Positions 57,384 through 64,000 of a DNA stretch of 64,000 nt are shown one piece after another. Location of the stretch: contig NZ_CP067225.1 of assembly GCF_016617715.1 (NCBI RefSeq), forward strand, positions 1,550,001 through 1,614,000, read 5' to 3'. Below the pieces are notes generated by a model. It was not told the origin of the DNA. It saw nothing but the letters and a program-made list of their open reading frames with translations, and made no database searches. A program made the translations under genes and the position numbers. The stretch is from Paracoccus sp. MC1862 (GTDB lineage: Bacteria; Pseudomonadota; Alphaproteobacteria; Rhodobacterales; Rhodobacteraceae). Each line of letters begins with the position of its first letter. The stretch's first letter is position 1.

Positions 57384-57869
57384 GGCAGCCTCTCGGAAGA
57401 ACGCCCGTGTGATGGGACGGACAACCGTATCTGCACGTTGTGCAGACGAGGGACAGACCTCCCTGCCCTTCGGTTCATAGCCAAGTGGCAGAGCCAATCA
57501 ACGGCCACGCGGCACCTGCTGAGTGATGTTTCCGCCAACTCCCGGCCTCTCCGCGAAGCGGCTTCCTCTCCCTACCCGCCGCACTTGCAAACCTGCCATG
57601 GAGGCCTGACTTTCTTCATGGCAAAGCAACCTTTGTTCCGCTCACTTTCCAGGTGGCAGCGGCTTGCAGTGGCGAGTGCTTTCAGCCTGCAGCAGCACAA
57701 CAGCAGGTGAAAGAGCCCCCTGCGCGCAAGAGCGGCACCCTTCATGACAGAGCAGTTCGGCCCGTGTCTGCCGTGGCAGCAACGGCCCAGGTCCTCCTTG
57801 CCGATTTCCGGGCCAACGCAGAGAAAAAGCCCTTGTTCCCCTTGGCCTCCTGCTGCTAGACCCCCCGGC
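57384..57869. other. Gene-free stretch before tRNA-Ser
   Basis: 486 bases with no convincing gene. It holds a TCTGCAC-GTT-GTGCAGA hairpin (57430-57446) that may end the gntR-SDR transcript, and a mixed-composition region with CAG-rich segments but no recognised RNA or repeat. Short open frames here lack start signals and coding character. Confidence 0.6.
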
Positions 57870-57959
57870 GGAGATGTGGCCGAGTGGTCGAAGGCACACC
57901 CCTGCTAAGGGTGCAGGCGGGAAACCGCCTCGAGGGTTCGAATCCCTTCGTCTCCGCCA
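57870..57959 (+). tRNA. tRNA-Ser (GCU)
   Basis: 90-base class II tRNA with long variable arm (GCAGGCGGGAAACCGCCTC region). The acceptor GGAGATG pairs with CGTCTCC, the anticodon loop contains GCT, the T arm GAGGG-TTCGAAT-CCCTT and an encoded CCA end are present. Such tRNA genes are common integration sites for prophages. Confidence 0.97.
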
Positions 57960-58082
57960 TACAACTATCGGAAGCCGTTGTTCTTGCTTGCTAAGTGCCC
58001 GCGGAGCGGCGGCCTGTCCCCCTCACCGTCCCCCGCTGGGGCGTCGATGGCCACGAGGCATTGGAGCGCAGGGAGGTTCGCC

Positions 58083-58328
58083 ATGGGATTCTTCCGGCGC
58101 CGCCGGGTCGGCACCCCTTGGGGCTCGCCCCAACTGTCGGACGAGGGCCGCGAGAAGATTCGGCAGTTCGTCGATGGCTGGAACGAGGGGCCGCTACGCA
58201 GGAAGGCGCTGCTGGAAATCCTCGATGCGGAACTGCGCGAACAGGAGCGCCGCCACATGGCCGGAGGGGAGAGCCCGTCGGGCGATAGGGGGCCGGAGGC
58301 ACCTGCCGGATCGCCACCGGGGGGCTGA
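58083..58328 (+). CDS. Small protein of unknown function between tRNA-Ser and the IS structure
   Basis: 81-residue protein starting MGFFRRRRVGTP, basic at the N-terminus, then a helical middle (S-D-E-G-R-E-K-I-R-Q-F-V-D-G-W-N-E-G-P-L-R-R-K-A-L-L-E-I-L-D-A-E) and a Gly/Pro-rich tail. A good ribosome site (GGGAGG) precedes the ATG. I do not recognise it; it may be a host gene or prophage remnant. Confidence 0.55.
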   Translation: MGFFRRRRVGTPWGSPQLSDEGREKIRQFVDGWNEGPLRRKALLEILDAELREQERRHMAGGESPSGDRGPEAPAGSPPGG

Positions 58329-58482
58329 CGCGGCTCGGCCGCGCGGCGGGGATTCTGCCGATTGACGCGGCGTACCGACCCGGCGCACCATCGGCGGCGA
58401 GGGGCTCTGATGATGTGACCGCCCCCCGACGGCATCTGATGTGCCAAGGTGGGTCTGCAACGATCCACAAAGGGGAGCGGTC

Positions 58483-59511
58483 ATGTCGGAGATTATCACG
58501 GTCGGGCTCGATCTGGCGAAGAATGTATTCCAGGTGCATGGAACTGACGGCGCAGGACGAGCCGTTCTGCGCAAGAAGATACGGCGAGGGCAGGTGCTGG
58601 AGTTTTTCAGCCAGCTGCCCTCTTGCGTCGTGGCGATGGAAGCCTGTGGCGGCGCTCACTTCTGGGGCCGGGAAATTGGCAAGCTGGGGCATGAGGTGCG
58701 GCTGATCCCGCCGGCCTATGTGAAGCCGTTTGTGAAGCGCCAGAAGAATGACATGGCGGACGCCGAGGCCATCTGCGAGGCGGCTATGCGACCCACCATG
58801 CGCTTTGTTCCGGTCAAGAGCGAAGAGACGCAGGGCGCGGCAATGGTCTTCCGGGTCCGGGAGTTGCTGATCCGGCAGCGCACGCAGGCGATCAACGCAT
58901 TGCGCGGCCATCTGACCGAGTTCGGTCAGATCGTGCCACAGGGAGCGGCCAACGCTGCGCGGCTGATCGCGATCGTGGAGGATCCGGATGGCGCTCTCCC
59001 TGCTGATGCCGTCCCCACGCTGAAGGCTTTGATCGCGGCACTCACGCATCTGGAGGCAGAGATCAGGAAGCTCGATGCCGAGATCGCCCGGCGCGCCAAG
59101 GAGAATGACGTCGCCCGGCGACTGATGACGGTGCCGGGCATCGGGCCGCTGATTGCCACGGCCATCGCTGTTCTGGCGCCGCCACCCGAGACGTTCCGCA
59201 AGGCACGCGACTTTGCCGCCTGGCTTGGTCTTGTGCCTCGGCAGCATTCGACCGGCGGCAAGCAACGTCTCGGAGCAACGACCAGAATGGGCGAACGATC
59301 CCTGCGACGCCTGCTGATCATTGGCGCCAACAGCGTGGTGATCAAACGTAACGTTCACAAGGAAGCGCAGCCCGGAACATGGCTGGGCAGCCTGCTGTTG
59401 CGCAAGCCACCGATGCTGGTGCGGGTGGCTTTGGCGAACAAGATGGCGCGGATCGTCTGGGCCTTGATGGCTCGGGGTGGCATCTACCAATCTCCGGTCG
59501 CAGCGGCGTAA
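58483..59511 (+). CDS. IS110-family transposase (left copy)
   Basis: 342-residue DEDD recombinase. The RuvC-like N-terminal domain has Asp10 (G-L-D-L-A-K-N-V-F), Glu53 (V-A-M-E-A-C-G-G) and the D-M-A-D pair (Asp90, Asp93). The C-terminal Tnp20-type domain carries Ser256 in R-Q-H-S-T-G-G-K, the probable nucleophile in this family. It uses a guide RNA and a Ser/DEDD site for recombination. The ATG at 58483 has GGGGAGC upstream. Identical to the protein at 61069-62097. Confidence 0.93.
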   Translation: MSEIITVGLDLAKNVFQVHGTDGAGRAVLRKKIRRGQVLEFFSQLPSCVVAMEACGGAHFWGREIGKLGHEVRLIPPAYVKPFVKRQKNDMADAEAICEAAMRPTMRFVPVKSEETQGAAMVFRVRELLIRQRTQAINALRGHLTEFGQIVPQGAANAARLIAIVEDPDGALPADAVPTLKALIAALTHLEAEIRKLDAEIARRAKENDVARRLMTVPGIGPLIATAIAVLAPPPETFRKARDFAAWLGLVPRQHSTGGKQRLGATTRMGERSLRRLLIIGANSVVIKRNVHKEAQPGTWLGSLLLRKPPMLVRVALANKMARIVWALMARGGIYQSPVAAA

Positions 59512-59756
59512 GCCGCCGCAGATCGCGAGGACGTCGGAGCGGAAGAGGGCAAGGAGCAGTTTGGCGCAACAGTTGTGAGACGGGATCGGGAAAACCAGTG
59601 TGCAACAGAGTGCCTATGAGCACGCGGCTTTGATCTGGACCCGACCTTCGAACACCATACGGGCCCTGCGGCATGGATCGCGCCGCATCATGAGGCCGGA
59701 CACATGTCAGCACCCGACAACGCGCCAAGATCAGCTTCAAAATCCCTCTTGCGCTT
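59512..59756 (+). ncRNA. Candidate guide RNA (bridge/seek RNA) of the IS110-family element, left copy
   Basis: The 245-base region between the transposase stop and the right subterminal repeat. It contains TGTGCAACAGAG (59599-59610), an exact 12-base match to the reverse complement of the interrupted terminal repeat, spanning the insertion point. It also holds CATCAT (59686-59691), matching the inverse of the left end ATGATG, and ACACATGT (59700-59707), matching the right end. GCGGC/GCCGC segments around 59670-59686 could pair. Boundaries and folding are not determined here. Confidence 0.5.
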
Positions 59757-59772
59757 GGGGCGGTTACACATG

Positions 59773-60807
59773 TTGCACAAATGGTCTGATGGCCGTTGTT
59801 CCCCCTTTCCCCGGACAGACTCATTCCACAGCTTCAGTGACGGGTATGCCGAGCGCGGTGTAGCCGTTCAGGACGGCAATCCGGACCTGAAGTTCGGCGA
59901 CCTGACGATCGAAGTCCCGCGCCATGAGGCGTTGCCCCAGAAGTTTCACGCAATGCATCTTCGTCTCGACGCGGCTCCGGCGGTGGTATCCACTCCATCT
60001 TCGCCAAAGCGTGCGGCCCAGGTATTTCGCAGATCGCAGAGCCTCGTTGCGCGCCGCGGCCCCGGCCGTGACAGCCTTCCATGGCTTTGCGTTCCTGCGG
60101 GCGGGATCACGGCGTGAGCGCCGCGGTCGGCGATCGCATCGTGGCACTTGCGGGTGTCGTAGGCACCGTCAGCCGTAACGCTGCCGATCTCCTCGTCCGC
60201 CGGGATCTGGTTGAGCAGATCTGGCAGGACCGGGGCGTCACCGATGTGGCTCCCGGTGATCTCGATGGCCCGGACTTCTAGCGTTTCCTCGTCGATCCCA
60301 ATGTGAATCTTGCGCCAGATACGCCGCTTCGGGCCGCCATGCTTGCGGGCGTGCCACTCGCCTTCGCCTTCGACCTTGATCCCGGTGCTGTCGACCAGCA
60401 GGTGCAGAGGTCCCTTGGAGCCCCGATACGGGATGTTGACGGCCAGGGTCTTCTGGCGCCGCGACAGCGTGCTGAAGTCAGGCACCGTCCAGTCGAGGCC
60501 GATCAGGCGAAGCAGGCTCTCGACGAACCCTGCCGTCTGCCGCAATGCCATGCCGAACAGCACCTTCATGGAAAGGCAAGTCTGGATGGCGGCATCGCTG
60601 TAGGTCTGCTGTCGGCCACGTCGACCTGTCGCAGCCGCCTCCCAGCTCATCTCGGGGTCGAACCAGATCGTCAGCGAGCCACGGCGCTTGAGCGCTTCAT
60701 TGTAGGCCGGCCAGTTCCTGGTCTTGTAGGTCAGGCGTGTGGGTTTGCTCATGTCGACCAGCTACCATGCTGACTCACGACATGAGTCACTGAAGGGATT
60801 TGTGCAA
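59773..60807 (-). mobile_element. Internal body of the IS5-type (IS903 group) element
   Basis: The part of the IS5-type element between the two IS110 insertion points, starting TTGCACAAAT and ending ATTTGTGCAA. Together with the outer fragments GGGCTCTG (58402-58409) and CAGAGCCC (62171-62178) it makes 1051 bp. It codes for one transposase on the minus strand, which is frameshifted. Confidence 0.8.
59821..60752 (-). pseudogene. IS5-family (IS903-type) transposase, frameshifted
   Basis: The N-terminal three quarters (MSKPTRLTYKTRNWPAYNEAL...) carry the first two DDE residues in L-L-V-D-S-T-G-I-K-V and T-A-D-G-A-Y-D-T. After A-V-I-P-P the frame runs off into unrelated residues, while the expected continuation R-N-A-K-P-W-K-A-V-T ... 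R-V-E-T-K-M-H-C-V-K (with the catalytic Glu) is encoded in another frame ending at 59821. A single missing base near 60095-60105 explains this. The intact protein would be about 310 residues. The reading frame is broken, so the element is probably not autonomous. Confidence 0.85.
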
Positions 60808-60823
60808 CATGTGTAACCGCCCC

Positions 60824-61068
60824 AAGCGCAAGAGGGATTTTGAAGCTGATCTTGGCGCGTTGTCGGGTGCTGACATGTGTCCGGCCTCATGATGCGGCGC
60901 GATCCATGCCGCAGGGCCCGTATGGTGTTCGAAGGTCGGGTCCAGATCAAAGCCGCGTGCTCATAGGCACTCTGTTGCACACTGGTTTTCCCGATCCCGT
61001 CTCACAACTGTTGCGCCAAACTGCTCCTTGCCCTCTTCCGCTCCGACGTCCTCGCGATCTGCGGCGGC
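60824..61068 (-). ncRNA. Candidate guide RNA of the IS110-family element, right copy
   Basis: Mirror of the region at 59512-59756. On the plus strand CTCTGTTGCACA (60970-60981) is visible, the same 12-base match to the interrupted repeat. Confidence 0.45.
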
Positions 61069-62097
61069 TTACGCCGCTGCGACCGGAGATTGGTAGATGC
61101 CACCCCGAGCCATCAAGGCCCAGACGATCCGCGCCATCTTGTTCGCCAAAGCCACCCGCACCAGCATCGGTGGCTTGCGCAACAGCAGGCTGCCCAGCCA
61201 TGTTCCGGGCTGCGCTTCCTTGTGAACGTTACGTTTGATCACCACGCTGTTGGCGCCAATGATCAGCAGGCGTCGCAGGGATCGTTCGCCCATTCTGGTC
61301 GTTGCTCCGAGACGTTGCTTGCCGCCGGTCGAATGCTGCCGAGGCACAAGACCAAGCCAGGCGGCAAAGTCGCGTGCCTTGCGGAACGTCTCGGGTGGCG
61401 GCGCCAGAACAGCGATGGCCGTGGCAATCAGCGGCCCGATGCCCGGCACCGTCATCAGTCGCCGGGCGACGTCATTCTCCTTGGCGCGCCGGGCGATCTC
61501 GGCATCGAGCTTCCTGATCTCTGCCTCCAGATGCGTGAGTGCCGCGATCAAAGCCTTCAGCGTGGGGACGGCATCAGCAGGGAGAGCGCCATCCGGATCC
61601 TCCACGATCGCGATCAGCCGCGCAGCGTTGGCCGCTCCCTGTGGCACGATCTGACCGAACTCGGTCAGATGGCCGCGCAATGCGTTGATCGCCTGCGTGC
61701 GCTGCCGGATCAGCAACTCCCGGACCCGGAAGACCATTGCCGCGCCCTGCGTCTCTTCGCTCTTGACCGGAACAAAGCGCATGGTGGGTCGCATAGCCGC
61801 CTCGCAGATGGCCTCGGCGTCCGCCATGTCATTCTTCTGGCGCTTCACAAACGGCTTCACATAGGCCGGCGGGATCAGCCGCACCTCATGCCCCAGCTTG
61901 CCAATTTCCCGGCCCCAGAAGTGAGCGCCGCCACAGGCTTCCATCGCCACGACGCAAGAGGGCAGCTGGCTGAAAAACTCCAGCACCTGCCCTCGCCGTA
62001 TCTTCTTGCGCAGAACGGCTCGTCCTGCGCCGTCAGTTCCATGCACCTGGAATACATTCTTCGCCAGATCGAGCCCGACCGTGATAATCTCCGACAT
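61069..62097 (-). CDS. IS110-family transposase (right copy)
   Basis: 342-residue transposase with the same sequence as the left copy (58483-59511) and the same motifs: D10, E53, D90/D93 and S256 in R-Q-H-S-T-G-G-K. Both copies have an intact reading frame, so either could supply recombinase. Confidence 0.93.
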   Translation of the reverse strand: MSEIITVGLDLAKNVFQVHGTDGAGRAVLRKKIRRGQVLEFFSQLPSCVVAMEACGGAHFWGREIGKLGHEVRLIPPAYVKPFVKRQKNDMADAEAICEAAMRPTMRFVPVKSEETQGAAMVFRVRELLIRQRTQAINALRGHLTEFGQIVPQGAANAARLIAIVEDPDGALPADAVPTLKALIAALTHLEAEIRKLDAEIARRAKENDVARRLMTVPGIGPLIATAIAVLAPPPETFRKARDFAAWLGLVPRQHSTGGKQRLGATTRMGERSLRRLLIIGANSVVIKRNVHKEAQPGTWLGSLLLRKPPMLVRVALANKMARIVWALMARGGIYQSPVAAA

Positions 62098-62184
62098 GAC
62101 CGCTCCCCTTTGTGGATCGTTGCAGACCCACCTTGGCACATCAGATGCCGTCGGGGGGCGGTCACATCATCAGAGCCCTTCGGA

Positions 62185-62508
62185 ATGCTCACCTTCCCGG
62201 CGCCGGGGGCGTCCGAGACGCTGGGCAAGGTCATCCTCCCCCGTGCGGTGACCCTGCCGGCCGACTTCGCCGGGGCTGTCGGGAATGTCGACACGAGCCC
62301 GGCCGCGGGCTTTGCCATCGACGTGACGCGCAACGGGTTTTCGGTCGGGACGATCACGATCGACAGCGCGGGCGCGTTTGCCTTTGCGACCGCGGGCGGC
62401 GCTCCCGTGCTCCTTTCTGCGGGGGACGTGGTGCGCTTCGTGGCGCCATCGGTTGCGGACACCAGCATCGCGGGCATTTCCATGACGATCCGGGGGAGCC
62501 TCGTCTGA
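62185..62508 (+). CDS. 5'-truncated phage tail-type protein
   Basis: The open frame starts just after the IS boundary; the first ATG in frame is at 62185 and gives 107 residues (MLTFPAPGASETLGKVILPRA...). The protein is beta-rich and Ala/Gly/Val-rich with repeats of I-T-I-D / F-V-A-P, resembling small tail-fibre-type proteins of Rhodobacterales prophages. The natural N-terminus and ribosome site are gone because the IS structure abuts it, and the sequence left of the IS structure does not supply them. The next gene starts one base into its stop (TGATG), so the phage operon continues. Confidence 0.6.
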   Translation: MLTFPAPGASETLGKVILPRAVTLPADFAGAVGNVDTSPAAGFAIDVTRNGFSVGTITIDSAGAFAFATAGGAPVLLSAGDVVRFVAPSVADTSIAGISMTIRGSLV

Positions 62509-63782
62509 TGCCCCTGCTGTTTCCGACATTGTTCAGCGGCGGCGCCGGGGCCGCGCCGCCGGAGCCGGCGAAGATTCCCGTGAGTTTCGTGGATGGCGTG
62601 GCGCTGTCCAACATGACGGCGAACGGGGTTCAGACTCTGACCCTCGCGACCCACCAACCCGGTGACATGCTCGTGGCCGTGACGGGGAACCGGGAGCTCA
62701 ATGCGCCGCCCGCTCTGCTTGATGGCTATACCGAGGCCGTGTCAGGGGTTTCGCTGGGCGCCTCGGCGAGCGGCTGGCGCGGGTTCCGGCTGCAGACGAA
62801 GATTGCCACCTCGGCGAGTGAAACCATCAGCTGGACCGGGGCCTACGGGTTCCTCATCGCTCTGCGAGGCGCACGGAACGTCGGCCGCGTGGGCAGAACA
62901 TTATGGGCGGCCGCGCCTGCGTCAAACTGGGCCGCCCCCCAGCTCTATGATCTCGACACCTCGGGCGTGGGCTTCCTGCTCTCGGGCCTGGCCGGCGGGG
63001 AAGGCGTCACCTCGGTGACCGCGCCCTGGCAGCTGTTGGCGCCGGCCAGCACGGCAAGGCGCTTTGCGGGCTTCCTGGCCGAGAATGCGCTCGAGCGCGG
63101 CCCGCATGCGCGCTTTGCCGCATCGGGGACGTGGAACGCCACCTTCTGGTCGGTGGAGTTCCTGCCGTTTCCTCCGGCAGAGGTTGTGCTGCCGCCCGGG
63201 GCCTGGCGGCTCGACGCGTCCAGGACCCAGGCGGGCTATGCGGCCTGGCGCGGGGGGATGACGGTCGTCAATTCATCCGGGGGCACGGATTACCAGGGCT
63301 TTGTGCCGACCGGGAGGTCGTTTTCGACGGGCAAGCGATATTGGGAAGTCGAATGCGCCGGGGAATACGGGGCCAACGCGAATTACAACGGCTACATGGG
63401 GGTCGCGAGCGCGGAACAGGTGGCGCAGTGGGGTTCCGGTAACGCGATTCAGTTTGGCTCCATCGGATGGAGGGGCAACGGCGATATCTGGTCGAGCGAC
63501 AGCTCCGCGACCGGCTCGCGCAAGTTGCTTTCCCGTCCGACGTTTGGGAAGGGCGCCGTGCTCATGTTCGCCTTCGATCCGGCGACGCGCGGGTTGTGGA
63601 TCGGCAAGGACGGGGTCTGGGCGAACCACCCGGACACGGACGCGCCGACCTTCGCCTCGAAAGCGGGCAGTGTCTGGTATCCGGCACTCCAGGGACGTGA
63701 GCCCAACGAGGGCGGGACGCTCCGCTCCTTGGCATCTCGGTTCAGCTATCCGGTCCCGGCAAGCTGCATCCCGCTGGGATGA
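62508..63782 (+). CDS. Phage tail-associated protein with a SPRY-like domain
   Basis: 424-residue protein starting MPLLFPTLFSGG. The N-terminal part (about 40-230) is beta-rich and contains A-V-T-G-N-R-E-L-N-A-P-P, F-L-I-A-L-R-G-A-R-N-V and similar patterns of phage structural proteins. Residues about 265-400 look like a SPRY/B30.2-type beta-sandwich: K-R-Y-W-E-V-E, N-Y-N-G-Y-M-G-V-A, S-I-G-W-R-G-N-G-D-I-W and A-F-D-P-A-T-R-G-L-W-I-G-K-D-G-V-W. SPRY modules in tail proteins are thought to bind host surfaces. The start is coupled to the upstream stop. Confidence 0.72.
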   Translation: MPLLFPTLFSGGAGAAPPEPAKIPVSFVDGVALSNMTANGVQTLTLATHQPGDMLVAVTGNRELNAPPALLDGYTEAVSGVSLGASASGWRGFRLQTKIATSASETISWTGAYGFLIALRGARNVGRVGRTLWAAAPASNWAAPQLYDLDTSGVGFLLSGLAGGEGVTSVTAPWQLLAPASTARRFAGFLAENALERGPHARFAASGTWNATFWSVEFLPFPPAEVVLPPGAWRLDASRTQAGYAAWRGGMTVVNSSGGTDYQGFVPTGRSFSTGKRYWEVECAGEYGANANYNGYMGVASAEQVAQWGSGNAIQFGSIGWRGNGDIWSSDSSATGSRKLLSRPTFGKGAVLMFAFDPATRGLWIGKDGVWANHPDTDAPTFASKAGSVWYPALQGREPNEGGTLRSLASRFSYPVPASCIPLG

Positions 63783-63866
63783 TCCGGACCGCCGTTCCCG
63801 GCTACTTCGCGGCGGATCACAAGCCTGCCTGTTGCTGCAACATCGGCTGATCGGAAGGAGGAACCC

Positions 63867-64000
63867 ATGTCACCACCCAGATCCGATCAGGGCTTCGTGC
63901 GCATGCCGGAGGCCGAGTTCGAGGCCATCCTGACCCGCGCGGCAGAGGAAGGCGCCAGGCGCGCGCTCGCCGATGTCGGCCTCGACGGAGACGAGGCCGC
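63867..64000 (+). CDS. DUF6127-like small prophage protein, cut by the window end
   Basis: Only the first 44 residues are in the window (MSPPRSDQGFVRMPEAEFEAI...); GGAAGGAGG precedes the ATG. The start resembles small prophage proteins of the DUF6127 type that follow tail genes in Rhodobacterales. The rest lies beyond the window. Confidence 0.5.
   Translation, partial: MSPPRSDQGFVRMPEAEFEAILTRAAEEGARRALADVGLDGDEA

Larger units (their letters stand above)
58410..59772 (+). mobile_element. IS110-family (IS1111-type) insertion sequence, left copy
   Basis: 1363-bp element inserted inside the left terminal repeat of the IS5-type element. Subterminal inverted repeats TGTGACCGCCCC (58414-58425) and GGGGCGGTTACA (59757-59768) match in 11 of 12 positions, a feature of the IS1111 subgroup. 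A TG dinucleotide is found at both edges, as for insertion with a retained core. The transposase reading frame is followed by a 245-base noncoding stretch before the right end, the place where IS1111 elements encode their guide RNA. No terminal direct repeats, as usual for the family. Confidence 0.85.
60808..62170 (-). mobile_element. IS110-family (IS1111-type) insertion sequence, right copy
   Basis: Mirror copy of the left IS110-family element, inserted in the right terminal repeat of the IS5-type element in the matching orientation. Same length (1363 bp), same subterminal repeats and same encoded transposase. Confidence 0.85.
58402..62178. mobile_element. Nested IS structure: IS5-type element with both terminal repeats interrupted by IS110-family copies
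   Basis: Mirror-image structure: bases 58402-59782 are the inverse of 60798-62178 (1381 bp each; the reading shows identical encoded proteins and ends). Between them is an IS5/IS903-type transposase. If the segments 58410-59772 and 60808-62170 are removed, GGGCTCTG joins TTGCACAAAT on the left and its inverse on the right, giving an 18-bp terminal inverted repeat GGGCTCTGTTGCACAAAT and a 1051-bp element, as expected for the IS903 group. So both ends of an IS5-type element each took an IS110-family insertion in mirrored orientation. No target-site duplication is seen outside. Confidence 0.85.

Noticed and set aside
57384..57869. Short open frames before tRNA-Ser (for example 57653-57859)
   Set aside because: No ribosome site, no recognisable pattern; composition looks like non-coding sequence.
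58402..62178. Composite transposon made of two IS110 copies carrying an IS5-type gene
   Set aside because: The restored 18-bp repeats and the 1051-bp element length show the IS5-type element was there first and was hit at both ends; IS110 elements do not form composite transposons by terminal repeats.

Overview
The window is a high-GC alphaproteobacterial chromosome segment, most likely Rhodobacterales and close to Paracoccus. The evidence is a permuted two-piece tmRNA gene encoding the tag ANDNRAPVALAA, a SAM/SAH riboswitch directly upstream of metK (a class known from Rhodobacterales), ornithine-lipid genes (olsB-olsA), a ChpT-type phosphotransferase and many Rhodobacteraceae-type transporters. 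Genes are dense and gaps are short. Exceptions are the tmRNA locus, a possible 6S RNA near 40.8 kb and a gene-free stretch at 57.4-57.9 kb.

Layout. 0-5.8 kb: TehA/SLAC1-like channel, FadL-type outer membrane protein, then a P-loop protein, metA and ppk2 packed without gaps. 5.8-11.5 kb: SDR plus FAD oxidoreductase, two solute-binding proteins without transporters, an MTA/SAH nucleosidase, a thioesterase and a PepSY protein. 11.6-20.3 kb: ssrA, proA, chpT-like gene, olsBA, an SLC13-type permease, a YmdB-like phosphoesterase, rarD and a PAP2 phosphatase. 20.3-34.6 kb: glmU-glmS, gph, a SPOR protein plus nagZ, argS, a DEAD-box helicase, lnt, metK and a lone HNH endonuclease. 34.6-43 kb: penicillin-acylase-family protein, 3-hydroxyisobutyrate-dehydrogenase-like protein, cupin, tRNA-Glu, recJ, J-domain protein, bolA, glpX. 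43-48.2 kb: a TetR-MFP-RND efflux operon with an AcrR-like operator. 48.3-57.4 kb: a catabolic island with a Liv-type ABC importer whose LivM, LivG and LivF are fused in one polypeptide, a BKACE enzyme, a hydroxyacyl-CoA-type dehydrogenase, two SDRs and a divergent FCD-type GntR regulator with a palindromic operator.

The end of the window (57.87-64 kb) is accessory: tRNA-Ser, a small unknown gene, a nested insertion-sequence structure and phage tail genes (a 5'-truncated tail protein, a SPRY-domain tail protein, the start of a small prophage gene). The nested structure is the most striking find. An IS5/IS903-type element is interrupted in BOTH terminal inverted repeats by identical copies of an IS110-family (IS1111-type) element, giving 1381-bp mirror-image arms. 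Removing the two IS110 copies restores an 18-bp terminal repeat, GGGCTCTGTTGCACAAAT, on both sides of a 1051-bp element. The 3' noncoding part of the IS110 element, where IS1111 elements encode their guide (bridge/seek) RNA, carries a 12-nt exact match, TGTGCAACAGAG, to the interrupted repeat across the insertion point. This looks like an RNA-guided element specialised for the ends of IS5-type elements, analogous to IS4321/IS5075 in Tn21-family repeats.

All calls come from reading the sequence; no database or folding program was used. Family names rest on recognisable motifs, and substrate assignments for transporters and dehydrogenases are inference.
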